Counted from the first letter of the stretch, positions 17,520 through 32,133 are shown. The stretch: 64,000 bases of DNA from an uncultured Tateyamaria sp. (GCF_947503465.1 NZ_CANNDN010000001.1:1922001-1986000), one strand, 5' to 3'. Numbers and translations are program-made. Notes: a model not told the origin generated them from the letters alone.

Positions 17520-18719
17520 ATGTTTGCGTTTTTCAATAGGCTGCGCAAGGCAGCGCGGCGGGCGGTGTTGCCTGTTGCAGCCCTGGCCTTGGCCGCATGC
17601 GACCCCGCGGCCCTCGGAGGCCTGGGCGGTGTTGCAGGCGGTGGTGGTGGTCCCCGCATCGATACGGCCAAGCCGGTGCCCGTGGCCCTGCTTGTTCCGC
17701 GTGGCTCGGGCCAACCCAGTGACGAGCTGCTGGCCAACAACCTGGAAAACGCGGCCCGGCTGGCGATGCGTGATCTGAATGGTGTGCAAATCGACCTGCG
17801 CGTCTATGGCACCGCGGGCAACGCCCAAACAGCGGCAAGTCAGGCCGCGCAGGCCGTGAATGACGGCGCGCAGATCATCGTTGGTCCGCTCTATGCCGAG
17901 GCCGCCAATGCCGCAGGTGTCGCCGTGGCCCCGCAAAACGTGAATGTGCTGGCCTTCTCCAACAACACGACCATCGCGGGCGGCAACGTCTTTGTCCTTG
18001 GATCAACCTTTGCCAACACGGCCAACCGGCTGGTCAGTTACGCCGCGAGCCAGGGCAAGGACCGGGTCGTGGTGGTACATGCACAGGACGTCGCGGGCCA
18101 GTTGGGCCGCAATGCCATCCAACAGGCCATTTCGCGCAGCGGAGCCACGCTGGTCGGAACCGTTGACTATCCGCTGTCCCAACAGGGCGTTGTGTCCGCC
18201 GTCCCGCGCGTCAAGGCCGCCGTAGATGGTGCCGCCGCCAACGCGGTGTTCATGACCGCGACCACTTCGGCCGGTCTGCCGCTGTTGTCACAGCTCTTGC
18301 CCGAAGCAGGCGTCACCCCGGCCACGACCCAGTTCGTGGGCATCACACGTTGGGACATCCCCCCCCAAACGCTTGAGTTGCCGGGCGTGCAGGGAGGGTG
18401 GTTCGCGCTGCCTGACCCGAACCGTGCGGGGGCCTTCAGATCGCAATACCAGGCAGCCTATGGCAGCGCCCCGCACCCGCTGGCGGGCCTTGCCTTTGAC
18501 GGTATCGCCGCCATCGGCGCCCTGGTTGCCCAAGGCAATGCGGGGGCCTTGACCGGGTCTGCGTTGACGCAGGGATCGGGATTTCAGGGTGCATCGGGCA
18601 TCTTTCGTCTGCGCCCTGACGGCACCAACGAACGCGGTCTGGCCGTGGCCACGGTGCGCGACAACCAGGTCATCGTGATTGACCCGGCTCCGCGGGCCTT
18701 CGGGGGCGCGGGCTTCTGA
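17520..18719 (+). CDS. LpoA/LppC-like lipoprotein (penicillin-binding protein activator family)
   Basis: A 399-residue lipoprotein with lipobox LAAC (lipidated Cys27) and a glycine-rich linker followed by a periplasmic-binding-protein-fold domain. It matches the C-terminal LpoA/LppC domain; E. coli LpoA activates PBP1A from the outer membrane. The segment IIVGPLYAEAANAAG near residue 120 is characteristic. This is the usual partner of rsmI/yraN in proteobacteria, here divergent. A second, shorter relative (61034-62095) lies in the type II secretion operon. An amino-acid-binding function is a less likely alternative. Confidence 0.85.
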   Translation: MFAFFNRLRKAARRAVLPVAALALAACDPAALGGLGGVAGGGGGPRIDTAKPVPVALLVPRGSGQPSDELLANNLENAARLAMRDLNGVQIDLRVYGTAGNAQTAASQAAQAVNDGAQIIVGPLYAEAANAAGVAVAPQNVNVLAFSNNTTIAGGNVFVLGSTFANTANRLVSYAASQGKDRVVVVHAQDVAGQLGRNAIQQAISRSGATLVGTVDYPLSQQGVVSAVPRVKAAVDGAAANAVFMTATTSAGLPLLSQLLPEAGVTPATTQFVGITRWDIPPQTLELPGVQGGWFALPDPNRAGAFRSQYQAAYGSAPHPLAGLAFDGIAAIGALVAQGNAGALTGSALTQGSGFQGASGIFRLRPDGTNERGLAVATVRDNQVIVIDPAPRAFGGAGF

Positions 18720-18741
18720 GGATGCCCAAACGGAGACCGAT

Positions 18742-21495
18742 TTGAGCGACACCGCCCTGCAGGCGCCCCGTACGCCTGACCAGCATCTGATCTGCACCGC
18801 TGCCGAGATTTTCGACAGCGGTGCATTTGACCTGTTGATGAGGACCCGCCCGGATCGTGCCGCCGTTGTCAGCCACCTCAAGGCCGCACAGAAAGCAGGC
18901 CGCGACACGATTGCCTCCGCCTTTCGCGCGTCCCCTTTCGCCTCGCGGGCCACGACGCAGGCCTATGCGTATCTGACGGATTGCCTGGTGCATGCTGCGC
19001 TGCATACGGCGCAGACCCTGATGCATCCAAACCCGACACCGACCCGCAGCGAGCGGCTGGCCGTGCTGGCCGTGGGCGGGTATGGCCGGGGCGAAATGGC
19101 CCCGTTTTCCGACGTGGACCTGTTGTTTCTGACCCCCTACAAGATCACCCCCTGGGCCGAGAGCGTGATCGAAACAACCCTCTATATCCTGTGGGACCTG
19201 AAGCTGAAGGTCGGTCATTCCAGCCGTACCGTGCGCGACTGCCTGCGCCTTGGGGCCGAAGACTTCACCATTCGCACCGCGATGCTCGAGCATAGGTTCC
19301 TGTTCGGTGACGCCCCCCTGGCCGCCGAGTTGGACAGCAAGTTGCGCAGCGACCTGTTCCAGGGCACGGAACGCGAGTTCATCGAGGCCAAGCTGGCCGA
19401 ACGTGACGCCCGCCATGTGCGACAGGGCCAACGCTATGTGGTTGAACCCAACGTCAAGGAGGGCAAGGGCGGCTTGCGCGATCTGCAATCGCTGTTCTGG
19501 ATCGGCAAGTATATTCACAAAGTCCAGGACGCCGCCGAACTGGTCCCCTTGGGCCTGTTTACCGAGGACGAGTTTGACAATTTCGTCGCGGCCGAGGATT
19601 TCCTGTGGGCCACGCGCTGTCATATGCATCTGATTACGGGCCGGGCCACGGATCAGCTGACCTTTGACATGCAGGTCGCCGTGGCCGAGGACATGGGCTA
19701 TGAAGATCAGGCCGGGCGCCGTGGGGTGGAACAGTTCATGCAGGACTATTTCCTGCATGCCACTGCCGTGGGCGATCTGACCCGTATCTTCTTGACCAAG
19801 CTTGAAGCTGTCCACCTCAAGGCCGAACCCCTGTTGGAACGGTTGTTCAAACGCAAACCCCGCACGCGCGCGGGGTACGAGGTGATCCACAACCGCCTTG
19901 CCATCGCGGACGAGACCGCCTTTTTGTCCGACAAGCTGAACCTGCTGTGCATTTTCGAGGAAGCACTGCGCACCGGCATGCTGATCCACCCGGATGCCAT
20001 GCGCACGATCAAGTCGAACCTGCATCTGATCGACGATGACATGCGCACCACGCCCGAGGCGCAACGCATCTTTCTTGACCTGCTGTTGAAACACGGCAAC
20101 CCCGAACGGGCCTTGCGGCGGATGAATGAATTGGGGGTCCTGTCGGCCTTCATCCCCGAGTTTGAGCCCATCGTCGCGATGATGCAGTTCAACATGTACC
20201 ACTCCTACACGGTGGACGAACACATCATCCAATGCGTGGCCCAACTGGCCATGATCGAGCGCGATGAACTGGAAGAAGACCTGCCTGTCGCCTCTTCGAT
20301 CCTCAGGGAAGGGGTGAACCGCAAGGTGCTGTACGTGGCGCTGCTGTTGCACGACATCGGCAAGGGGCGACCCGAAGATCATTCCATCCTGGGCGCGCAG
20401 ATCGTGCGCAAGGTGGCCCCCCGGCTGGGTCTGAAACAGGACGAGGTCGACACGGTCGAATGGTTGGTGCGCTATCACCTGCTGATGTCCGATATGGCCC
20501 AGAAACGCGACATCGCCGATCCGCGCACCGTGCGGGACTTTGCCAAGGCGGTGCAGACTGTGAAGCGGCTGGATCTGCTTTGTGTGCTGACGGTGTGCGA
20601 CATTCGCGGCGTTGGTCCAAATGTCTGGAACAACTGGAAGGCCGTGCTGATCCGCGCCCTGTACCGCCAGACCCGCCGTGCGCTTGAAGACGGGATGGAG
20701 GCGCTGAACCGCGACAATCGCGGCACCGAAGCGAAAAAGGCGCTGCGGGCCGAACTGGCCGACTGGCCGCGCAAGGAGCTTCAGGCCGAAACGGCGCGGC
20801 ACTACGATCCCTATTGGCAGGGCCTGCATGTCACCGCCCATGTCGTCTTTGCCCGCCTGTTGCGCGACATCGGCGAGAACGAGATCGCGGTGGACCTGCA
20901 CCCGGACGAAGACCGCGACGCGACCCGCGCCTGTTTCGTCATGCCGGATCACCCGGGCATCTTCGCCCGGCTGACCGGGGCGTTGGCCCTTGTGGGGGCG
21001 AACGTCGTGGATGCGCGCAGCTACACCACCTCGGACGGATTCGTGACGGATGCGTTCTGGATCCAGGACGCCGACGGCAACCCCTATGACGCCGCGCGCC
21101 TGCCGCGCCTGCGCAAGATGATCGAACGCACGCTGGCGGGCGAGGTGGTGACCCGCGACGCCATGAAGGACCGCGACAAGGTCAAGAAGCGCGAAAAGGC
21201 GTTCAAGGTGCCCACGCACATCACCTTCGATAATGACGGGTCAGACATCTACACCATCATCGAAGTGGACACGCGCGACCGCCCCGGGCTGTTGCACGAT
21301 CTGACGCGCACGCTGGCGGCCTCGAACGTCTATATCGCGAATGCGGTCATCGCGACCTATGGCGAACAGGTGGTGGACACGTTCTATGTGAAGGACATGT
21401 TCGGGTTGAAATACTATTCCGACGCCAAGCAGAAGACGCTGGAAAAGCGCCTGCGCGACGCGATCACCGAAGGGGTCGAACGCGCCGCGCGGTGA
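18742..21495 (+). CDS. glnD: Bifunctional [protein-PII] uridylyltransferase / uridylyl-removing enzyme
   Basis: A 917-residue nitrogen-status sensor that adds or removes UMP on PII proteins in response to glutamine. The nucleotidyltransferase site GGYGRGEMAPFSDVDLLF is near residue 112; the HD hydrolase site LLHDIGKGRPEDHS is near 535; and two C-terminal ACT domains bind glutamine (the second begins near IIEVDTRDRPGLLH). I choose TTG 18742, six bases after a GGAG at 18732-18735. The longer ATG frame at 18679 would start inside the lipoprotein gene. Confidence 0.95.
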   Translation: MSDTALQAPRTPDQHLICTAAEIFDSGAFDLLMRTRPDRAAVVSHLKAAQKAGRDTIASAFRASPFASRATTQAYAYLTDCLVHAALHTAQTLMHPNPTPTRSERLAVLAVGGYGRGEMAPFSDVDLLFLTPYKITPWAESVIETTLYILWDLKLKVGHSSRTVRDCLRLGAEDFTIRTAMLEHRFLFGDAPLAAELDSKLRSDLFQGTEREFIEAKLAERDARHVRQGQRYVVEPNVKEGKGGLRDLQSLFWIGKYIHKVQDAAELVPLGLFTEDEFDNFVAAEDFLWATRCHMHLITGRATDQLTFDMQVAVAEDMGYEDQAGRRGVEQFMQDYFLHATAVGDLTRIFLTKLEAVHLKAEPLLERLFKRKPRTRAGYEVIHNRLAIADETAFLSDKLNLLCIFEEALRTGMLIHPDAMRTIKSNLHLIDDDMRTTPEAQRIFLDLLLKHGNPERALRRMNELGVLSAFIPEFEPIVAMMQFNMYHSYTVDEHIIQCVAQLAMIERDELEEDLPVASSILREGVNRKVLYVALLLHDIGKGRPEDHSILGAQIVRKVAPRLGLKQDEVDTVEWLVRYHLLMSDMAQKRDIADPRTVRDFAKAVQTVKRLDLLCVLTVCDIRGVGPNVWNNWKAVLIRALYRQTRRALEDGMEALNRDNRGTEAKKALRAELADWPRKELQAETARHYDPYWQGLHVTAHVVFARLLRDIGENEIAVDLHPDEDRDATRACFVMPDHPGIFARLTGALALVGANVVDARSYTTSDGFVTDAFWIQDADGNPYDAARLPRLRKMIERTLAGEVVTRDAMKDRDKVKKREKAFKVPTHITFDNDGSDIYTIIEVDTRDRPGLLHDLTRTLAASNVYIANAVIATYGEQVVDTFYVKDMFGLKYYSDAKQKTLEKRLRDAITEGVERAAR

Positions 21496-25252
<3,757 letters not shown>

Positions 25253-25256
<4 letters not shown>

Positions 25257-26671
25257 CCAGAAGCCTTCAGGTCCGAGTACAGCGCAGCATAGGCCGCCGC
25301 CGATGGTGCCCATCCAACCGGATGCGCCATGGCGTTTCGCTGCATCTTTGACCACATCTTGGGACGCTCGAAAAGATCGCACAGCTGTGTCAGCGCATTT
25401 GAGAGCGCATCGGCGGTGATGGGGTGAAATTGCAGGCCCGTGGCAACCTCCTTGGCCAGTGTCGCGGGGGTCGCGGGCACCACCGTGTCGGCCAGCCCCC
25501 CTGTCAGGGCAACCACCGGCAATGTGCCGTATTGCAGCCCGTAAAGCTGCGTGAGCCCGCACGGTTCAAACCGAGACGGCACCAGGATCGCATCCCCGCC
25601 CGCCATCATGCGGTGTGACAGCGCCTCGTCATACCCGATGCGCGCGGCCACATGTGGATGGTCATAGTCGGCAAATGCAGCCTCCAACCCCGGGTCGCCG
25701 GACCCAAGCAGCGCCAGTTGCCCGCCCCGATCCAGCAGCGCAGGCAACGCCTCCAGAAGCAGATCAAGACCTTTTTGCGATGTCAGCCGGGATACCACCA
25801 CGCAGAGCGGCCCGTCAGCAGACGGCAGGCCGAATTCCTCGCGCAGGGCGGCCTTGTTCGCCACTTTTCCGCGCGGGGTCTTGTAGGATCGGATGTGGCT
25901 GTCCACCGATGGCGACCACACGTCCAGATCGATACCGTTCAGGATACCCGACAGATCGGCGCGCCGGGCACGCAGTACACCGTCAAGGCCCATGCCGAAA
26001 TCCGGCGTCATCAGCTCGCGGGCATAGGTCGGTGACACGGTTGTCAGGTGATCGGCATAGATCAACCCGGCCTTCAGCGCCGAAATCTGTCCCCAATATT
26101 CGACCCCTTCGCGTGTCAGATCAGCTTGGGCGATCCCCAGGGCCTTGGCCCGGTCCATGGGCACCAGCCCCTGAAAGGCGATATTGTGAATGGTCAACAG
26201 GCTTGGCACCGGTACCGCGTCGCGCCTGAGGTAGTAAGGCACCAACCCGGCCTGCCAGTCATGGCAATGCACAAGGTCAGGACGCCAATCGCCCACAGCA
26301 CCGGCAGCAATATCCGCGGCAACCCGGCACAACGCGGCAAAGCGTTCGGGGTTGTCGGGCCAGTCCACGCCATCTGCATTCAGATATATACCAGCATCCC
26401 GGTCAAACAGATGTGGCGCGTCCAGAACCAACAGATCAAGGTCTACCGCCCTACCGGACACCACCCGTGCCGCACCGCCGAAACAGTCAAATGACGCGAC
26501 CACCTGCTCCGCCTCCAGCGCGGACATCACCGCCGGATACCCGGGCAACAGCGTCCGCATCTCGACCCCCAGGGGCGCCAGAGCGGCAGGCAATGCGCCC
26601 GCCACATCCGCCAGACCGCCGGTTTTCACAAGCGGCGCACATTCCGAGGCTACGGACAGAACACGTGTCAT
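25253..26671 (-). CDS. glgA: Glycogen synthase (ADP-glucose type)
   Basis: A 472-residue GT5 glycosyltransferase that extends alpha-1,4-glucan from ADP-glucose. The ADP-glucose-binding [10 protein letters not shown] motif lies at residue 15, and the C-terminal [14 protein letters not shown] motif with the catalytic Glu is near 370. ATG 26671 overlaps the glgC stop by ATGA. The order glgC-glgA-glgX-pgm on one tightly overlapping message implies stoichiometric co-translation. Confidence 0.96.
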
Positions 26672-27927
26672 TGGGCGGCCTTCCACGCCTCCACCATCGG
26701 TTTGGTGATCAGGGTCGTACCCTTTTCCGACACACGGAAGAACTTGGCGTCTTCGGTCGGATCCTCACCGACAACAAGGCCGGTTGGTATCTCTACCCCC
26801 CGGTCGATCACGCATTTGCGCAACCGGGCTGACCGGTGAATGGTCACATTGGGCAGCACCACGGAATGATCCAGCACCGCATAGGAATTGGTGTGCACGT
26901 CCGTGAACAGCAGTGAATTGCGCACCTCGGTCCCCGAGATGATGCACCCGCCCGACACCATGGACGAAATGGCGACGCCGCGCCGGTCCTTTTCGTCATG
27001 GATGAATTTGGCGGGCGGCACGCTTTCCGAATAGGTCCAGATTGGCCAGCTTTGGTCCCAAAGGTCCAGTTCGGGGGTAAAGTCGGTGAGGTCGATATTC
27101 GCCTCCCAAAAGGCATCGATCGTGCCCACGTCGCGCCAATAGCTGGGCGCGCCATCGGCCCGGACACAACTGTCGTCGAACCGGTGGGCGACGGCCTTGC
27201 CGTTCTTGACGATCTCGGGGATCAGGTCGTGACCGAAATCGTGGCTCGAATTGGGATCCTCGGCATCCTTCACCAGCAGTTCGCGCAGGAATTTCCAGCT
27301 GAAGACATAGATGCCCATCGACGCCAGCGCCTTGGTGTCATCCTCGGGCGTGCCGGGCGGATCGGCGGGTTTTTCCAGGAACGACGTGATGCGGCTGTTG
27401 GTATCTACGGCCATGACACCAAAGGCTGACGCCTCCGCGCGTGGTACGGTCAGACACCCCACGGTCACATCCGCGCCCTGTTCGACATGCTGGCGCAGCA
27501 TGACCTCGTAATCCATCTTGTAGATGTGGTCGCCCGCAAGGATCACGATGTATTCGACGCCGTAACTGTCAACGATATCAATATTTTGCGTAACCGCATC
27601 GGCGGTTCCACGATACCACATCTCCTCGGACACACGCTGCGAGGCAGGCAGGATATCCAGAAATTCATTCCGCTCCGCCCGGAAAAAGTTCCAGCCGCGT
27701 TGGCAGTGGCGGATCAGGGAATGCGCCTTGTACTGCGTGGCCACAGCCATGCGCCGAATGCCGGAATTGACCGCGTTGGACAGGGCGAAATCGACAATCC
27801 GCGTCTTGCCGCCAAAGAACACGGCGGGCTTTACACGCCGGTCCGTCAGTTCCTTCAGCCGCGACCCGCGCCCGCCCGCCAGCACAAATGCCATGGACCG
27901 TTGCGCCAACCGTGTGGTGTCCGCCAT
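26668..27927 (-). CDS. glgC: Glucose-1-phosphate adenylyltransferase (ADP-glucose pyrophosphorylase)
   Basis: A 419-residue nucleotidyltransferase making ADP-glucose, the committed and allosterically regulated step of glycogen synthesis. The signature [12 protein letters not shown] lies near residue 17, followed by [17 protein letters not shown] left-handed beta-helix C-terminal domain follows. The [12 protein letters not shown] active-site segment is near 125. It is 12 bp downstream of glgB, the only gap in the otherwise overlapping operon. Confidence 0.96.
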   Translation of the reverse strand: MADTTRLAQRSMAFVLAGGRGSRLKELTDRRVKPAVFFGGKTRIVDFALSNAVNSGIRRMAVATQYKAHSLIRHCQRGWNFFRAERNEFLDILPASQRVSEEMWYRGTADAVTQNIDIVDSYGVEYIVILAGDHIYKMDYEVMLRQHVEQGADVTVGCLTVPRAEASAFGVMAVDTNSRITSFLEKPADPPGTPEDDTKALASMGIYVFSWKFLRELLVKDAEDPNSSHDFGHDLIPEIVKNGKAVAHRFDDSCVRADGAPSYWRDVGTIDAFWEANIDLTDFTPELDLWDQSWPIWTYSESVPPAKFIHDEKDRRGVAISSMVSGGCIISGTEVRNSLLFTDVHTNSYAVLDHSVVLPNVTIHRSARLRKCVIDRGVEIPTGLVVGEDPTEDAKFFRVSEKGTTLITKPMVEAWKAAQ

Positions 27928-27939
27928 ATCGTTTCCTCC

Positions 27940-30132
27940 CTAAAGTTTCAGTCGGAACATCACCGTCGCCAATGGCGGCACGACAATATCCACGTGGTTG
28001 GGCAGGTCGTCCCAGTCGCCGCTGTGGCTTTGGACGTCTCCCCCGTTGCCCCGATCGCCACCGCCATAAACGGCCGCGTCCGAATTCAGGACCTCCTCCC
28101 AAAGGCCCGGAACCGGCACACCGATGCGCCATTGACGCATCACAGGGGTAAAGTTGCAGACCACGATCACGGGTGCATTGCCCTCTTCGCCGAAACGGGC
28201 GAAGGCGGTCAGTGACTGATCAGGGTCATTTGCGATCCAGCGAAAGCCCGACGGATCGCAATCGCGCCGATGGAGCGCAGGCGTTGCGCGATAAAGTTGG
28301 TTCAGATCACGCACCAGCGTCTGCACACCCTTTTGCTGGTCCCCGTGCAGCGCATCCCAATCCAGGGGCACGTCGTGGTTCCATTCGGACCATTGACCAA
28401 ACTCGCAGCCCATGAACAGCAGCTTCTTGCCGGGGTGCCCCCACATGAACCCGTAGTAGGCGCGCAGGTTGGCAAACTTTTCCCACTCATTCCCCGGCAT
28501 CTTGTCGATCATCGACCCCTTGCCGTGCACCACCTCGTCATGGCTGATCGGCAGGATGAAGTTTTCCGAGAAGGAATAGTCAATCGGGAAGGTCATCAGG
28601 TGGTGATCGTATTTGCGGTGAATGGGGTCCTTTTCGATGTAGCGCAGGGTGTCGTTCATCCAGCCCATGTTCCACTTGTAGCCAAAGCCAAGGCCACCCG
28701 CGTCCACGGGCGACGACACGCCGGGAAAGGCCGTGCTTTCCTCGGCCACGGTCATGATGCCCTCGACCTCACCGTAGGCAACGGTGTTCATTTCCTTCAG
28801 AAAATCAATGGCCTCGTAATTCTCGCGCCCGCCATCCCTGTTCGGTATCCACGCGTCGCCATCACGCGAATAATCGCGGTACAGCATCGATGCGACCGCA
28901 TCCACGCGCAGCCCGTCGATGTGATATTCCTTGAACCAGTAAAGGGCATTTGCCGTCAGGTGATTGCGCACCTCGTTCCGGCCATAGTTGTAGATCAGCG
29001 TGTTCCAGTCCTGATGAAACCCCTCGCGCGGATCGGCGTGTTCATACAGATGCGTGCCATCGAACTGCGCCAGCCCATGGGCATCCGACGGGAAGTGCCC
29101 GGGCACCCAGTCCAGGATCACGCCCAACCCCGCCTTGTGCGCCGCTTCCACCAGATCGCGGAATTCATGCGGCGGACCGAACCGGATGGTGGGCGCATAA
29201 AGGCCCAAGGGCTGATAGCCCCACGACCCGTCAAAGGGAAACTCGCTGATCGGCAGGAATTCCAGATGGGTGAAGCCCATCCAGACGGCATAATCCACAA
29301 GCTCGGTCGCCAGTTCCTTGTAGCTCAGCCGCCGCCCGTCCGGCGTATGCCGCCACGACCCCAGGTGCACTTCGTAGACGGAAATGGGTTTGTCCCGGCT
29401 TTGCAGGGCGGCTCGCGACGCCATCCAGTCCGCGTCATCCCAGCCATAGCCCGTGATGTCGCGCACGACCGAAGACGTCTCGGGCGGATGCTGCGACCCA
29501 AGCCCCATGGGGTCCGCTTTCAGGAACGGCGCGCCGTGGCGCGGCGCGATCTCATATTTGTAAAGGTCCCCATCCGCGATCCCGGGCAGGAAAATCTCCC
29601 ATACCCCTGTTGATCCCACCCGGCGCATCGGATGACGGCGGCCGTCCCAGACGTTGAAGTCTCCGACAACGGATACCCGCGCCGCATTGGGGGCCCACAC
29701 CGCAAAATGCGTCCCGGCCACGCCATCGACGCAGGTCACATGCGCGCCCAGCGCCTGCCACAACTGCCTGTGGGTGCCCTCGGCGATCAGGTACTGGTCC
29801 AGATCGGTCAGAACAGGCCCGAAACGATAGGGATCGTCGAAGGACCATTCGGTGCCGTCCGAAAACGTGGCCGTCAGCGTATGCGTGAATTTCGAATTGG
29901 GAACTTTCGCAGCAAACAGCGGCCCTTCGATGCGGTCCAGAACGACTGTCTTGCGTCCCACAGTCGCCACGACCTGCACCGCATCCGGCACCAGGGCCAC
30001 GCACCACGCGGCACGGCCCGTCTTGTGCACGCCCAGCACATCAAATGGCCGGTCATGGCGCGCCTCAAGCAGCGCGGCCACGTCCGCGCCGGTCATATGT
30101 GGCGGCAAGGCCGTGGTATCCGCCGCGTTCAT
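27940..30132 (-). CDS. glgB: 1,4-alpha-glucan branching enzyme
   Basis: A 730-residue GH13 branching enzyme. It has an extended N-terminal N1 domain (about 1-110), a CBM48 module beginning FAVWAPNAARVSVVGDFN near 145, and the catalytic barrel with Asp in LRVDAVASMLYRDYSR, Glu in VAEESTAFPGV and Asp in PISHDEVVHGKG. It introduces alpha-1,6 branches. Start ATG overlaps the stop of the upstream alpha-glucosidase by ATGA. Length is typical of the long GlgB form. Confidence 0.96.
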   Translation of the reverse strand: MNAADTTALPPHMTGADVAALLEARHDRPFDVLGVHKTGRAAWCVALVPDAVQVVATVGRKTVVLDRIEGPLFAAKVPNSKFTHTLTATFSDGTEWSFDDPYRFGPVLTDLDQYLIAEGTHRQLWQALGAHVTCVDGVAGTHFAVWAPNAARVSVVGDFNVWDGRRHPMRRVGSTGVWEIFLPGIADGDLYKYEIAPRHGAPFLKADPMGLGSQHPPETSSVVRDITGYGWDDADWMASRAALQSRDKPISVYEVHLGSWRHTPDGRRLSYKELATELVDYAVWMGFTHLEFLPISEFPFDGSWGYQPLGLYAPTIRFGPPHEFRDLVEAAHKAGLGVILDWVPGHFPSDAHGLAQFDGTHLYEHADPREGFHQDWNTLIYNYGRNEVRNHLTANALYWFKEYHIDGLRVDAVASMLYRDYSRDGDAWIPNRDGGRENYEAIDFLKEMNTVAYGEVEGIMTVAEESTAFPGVSSPVDAGGLGFGYKWNMGWMNDTLRYIEKDPIHRKYDHHLMTFPIDYSFSENFILPISHDEVVHGKGSMIDKMPGNEWEKFANLRAYYGFMWGHPGKKLLFMGCEFGQWSEWNHDVPLDWDALHGDQQKGVQTLVRDLNQLYRATPALHRRDCDPSGFRWIANDPDQSLTAFARFGEEGNAPVIVVCNFTPVMRQWRIGVPVPGLWEEVLNSDAAVYGGGDRGNGGDVQSHSGDWDDLPNHVDIVVPPLATVMFRLKL

Positions 30133-31721
30133 CAGGCCAACTGTCCGATCAGAAACCCGCTGCCGCCCAAGGTCACCCGGCCCCCATTCATGTCTGCCGC
30201 TTGCGACAGCGCGGGCGTCACCATCCCCGGCAGGTCAACGGCCACGGGATTGGGGGACAGGTTGTAGATGCACATCATGTTATCTCCACGCGTGAACCCT
30301 AGCACGGGTTCCGGCAGATCAAGAAATTCAGTTTTGCCACGGCGCAATGCATCCGAGCCACGCCGCAGGGCCAGCATCTCGCGGTAGAACGCCAGAACGC
30401 TGTTGTCGCCCTGTTCGGACACCGCACGTGCTTGCTGTGGCGCCTTGACAGGCAGCCAGGTGCGGTTGGCTTTTGAAAACCCGCCATTGGCCGATCCGGC
30501 CTCCCACACCATCGGGGTGCGGCACCCATCGCGGCCCTTTTTCTCGGGCCAGAAGTTGATGCCTTCGGGATCGGTCAATTCGTCGAACCGCAGTTCGGTG
30601 TCGACTTGCCCCAACTCTTCCCCCTGGTAGAGACAGACGGACCCCTCAAACGCCAACAGCATCGCGGCCGCTTGCTTGGCCAGCGCATCCTGATCCGCCC
30701 CGTGCTCCAACCAGCGACCCACATGGCGGGGCACATCGTGGTTGGAAAAGGCCCAGCACGGCCAGCCTGCGGGCGCGTCGCGAAAGAACGCCTCGATCCG
30801 CTCGCGGAAGTGTTTGGGCGAGAAATCCGGCCCCAGCATTTCAAAGCTGTAGGCCATGTGCAGGCGCTGACCGGAGGTGTACTCGCCCATGATCTCGATG
30901 GAATGATGACTGTCCCCGACCTCACCCACCATGGTCCGGTTGTCATATTCATCCAGCAGCGCGCGCAGCTTCTCCAGGAACGCGATGTTCTCGGGCCGGT
31001 TCTTGGAAAACAGCGTGTACTGCATCTCGAACGGGCGGACGGCATCCTGCGCCCAATCGGACGGGTTGGCGGCATTGTCGCGCAGCAGGTGATCGTGGAC
31101 ATAGAAGTTCACGGTGTCGAGCCGAAAGCCATCCACACCCCGGTCCAGCCAGAAGCGCACGCAGTCCAGCAGATAGGTCTGCACATCAGGATTGTGGAAA
31201 TTCCAGTCCGGCTGCTCTTTCAGGAAGTTGTGCATGTAGTATTGGCGGCGGCGCGCATCCCAGGTCCAGGCCGGACCACCAAAGATCGAAAGCCAGTTGT
31301 TCGGCGGCGTGCCATCAGGCCTGGGATTGGCCCAGACAAACCAGTCGGCATGGGGGTTGTCCCGGCTCTGACGGCTCTTTTCAAACAGGGCGTGCTGGTC
31401 CGATGCGTGGCTAAGCACCTGATCGATAATGACCTTCAGACCCAGATCATGGGCCTTCTCCACCATCGCATCGAATTCGGCCAAGCTGCCAAAAGTCGGG
31501 TCGATGTCGCAATACTCCGATACGTCATAGCCCATATCGGCCATGGGCGACGGGAACACCGGGCTCAGCCAGATGGCATCGACACCCAGGGACGCCACAT
31601 GATCCAGACGGTCGATGATGCCCTTGATGTCACCAATGCCATCGCCATCCGCATCCATAAAGGACCGGGGGTAGATCTGATAAGTCACCGACCCGCGCCA
31701 CCAATCTTGTCCATCTGCCAT
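30132..31721 (-). CDS. GH13 alpha-glucosidase (AglA/oligo-1,6-glucosidase type)
   Basis: A 529-residue cytosolic GH13 exo-glucosidase acting on short alpha-glucosides. It begins WWRGSVTYQIYPRSF, with catalytic Asp in DGFRLDTVNFY near residue 200, Glu in TMVGEVGD near 265, and FSNHDVPRH near 330. I choose ATG 31721 rather than the in-frame ATG 14 codons upstream because the homologous region starts there. It is the first gene of the glycogen operon, and a LacI-type palindrome lies 38 bp upstream. Confidence 0.92.
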   Translation of the reverse strand: MADGQDWWRGSVTYQIYPRSFMDADGDGIGDIKGIIDRLDHVASLGVDAIWLSPVFPSPMADMGYDVSEYCDIDPTFGSLAEFDAMVEKAHDLGLKVIIDQVLSHASDQHALFEKSRQSRDNPHADWFVWANPRPDGTPPNNWLSIFGGPAWTWDARRRQYYMHNFLKEQPDWNFHNPDVQTYLLDCVRFWLDRGVDGFRLDTVNFYVHDHLLRDNAANPSDWAQDAVRPFEMQYTLFSKNRPENIAFLEKLRALLDEYDNRTMVGEVGDSHHSIEIMGEYTSGQRLHMAYSFEMLGPDFSPKHFRERIEAFFRDAPAGWPCWAFSNHDVPRHVGRWLEHGADQDALAKQAAAMLLAFEGSVCLYQGEELGQVDTELRFDELTDPEGINFWPEKKGRDGCRTPMVWEAGSANGGFSKANRTWLPVKAPQQARAVSEQGDNSVLAFYREMLALRRGSDALRRGKTEFLDLPEPVLGFTRGDNMMCIYNLSPNPVAVDLPGMVTPALSQAADMNGGRVTLGGSGFLIGQLA

Positions 31722-31745
31722 CTTGAAATCCCTTGTCCAAGGAGT

Positions 31746-31757
31746 GTTAGCCCTAAC
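31746..31757. repeat. Small inverted repeat before the glycogen operon
   Basis: GTTAG, two bases, CTAAC, forming a 5-bp-arm dyad 25 bp upstream of the alpha-glucosidase start. It lies next to the larger LacI-type palindrome and could be part of the same control region or just the leader. Confidence 0.35.
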
Positions 31758-31759
31758 AT

Positions 31760-31773
31760 TCAAAGCGCTTTGA
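31760..31773. promoter_or_regulatory. LacI-family-type operator upstream of the glycogen/alpha-glucosidase operon
   Basis: TCAAAGCGCTTTGA is a perfect 14-bp palindrome with a central CG, the form typical of LacI-family sugar regulators. It sits 39-52 bp before the alpha-glucosidase start, a position fit for repression. The regulator gene is not in this window; an AglR-like alpha-glucoside repressor is my guess. Confidence 0.6.
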
Positions 31774-32133
31774 TATGCGCCAAACGGGTGGAAAGCAAAT
31801 GATTCAGGGCGTGGTCGTGCGCAGACGCAGCATAAAGTGTCGGCCCGTCCACGCAGTAACAGGTTTTGGTCAGAAGTGGCTTGGAAATGCAGGAAGCGTT
31901 TCGCCTGTGTCTTGGGGATGGCTGGTGTGCGGACAAAACTGCCTTTTATTACAACTAGGCCAATGTCAGTTTTTGAGAGACATCGACGTTACAGTGTGTA
32001 ACGTGTAGCGGTCTCCGCTGAAGTTTGGGTTTCTCAGTTGCCTAGGAATATGGGGAGAAAACCAGGACAGGTGCCGACAGCAAACGGATTCTGTCTTAAT
32101 TTTTGTTGTTTGAGTCGAGCATGGGAGCTACTG
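31774..32133. other. AT-richer intergenic stretch, no gene recognised
   Basis: About 360 bp between the glycogen operator and the orphan secreted-protein gene, clearly less GC-rich than its surroundings. Open frames here are short and not convincing. It should contain the leftward promoter of the glycogen operon and possibly one for the rightward orphan gene. A GCGGACA fragment near 31929 is echoed in two other places in the window. Confidence 0.45.

Noticed and set aside
18679-18741. Longer N-terminus of GlnD from ATG 18679
   Set aside because: It would begin inside the upstream lipoprotein gene; TTG 18742 has a well-placed GGAG and no conserved residues lie before it.
18670-21219. 849-residue open frame opposite glnD
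   Set aside because: It lies antisense to a full-length, motif-rich GlnD and reads as His/Gln/Gly-rich composition; a shadow of high-GC codon bias.
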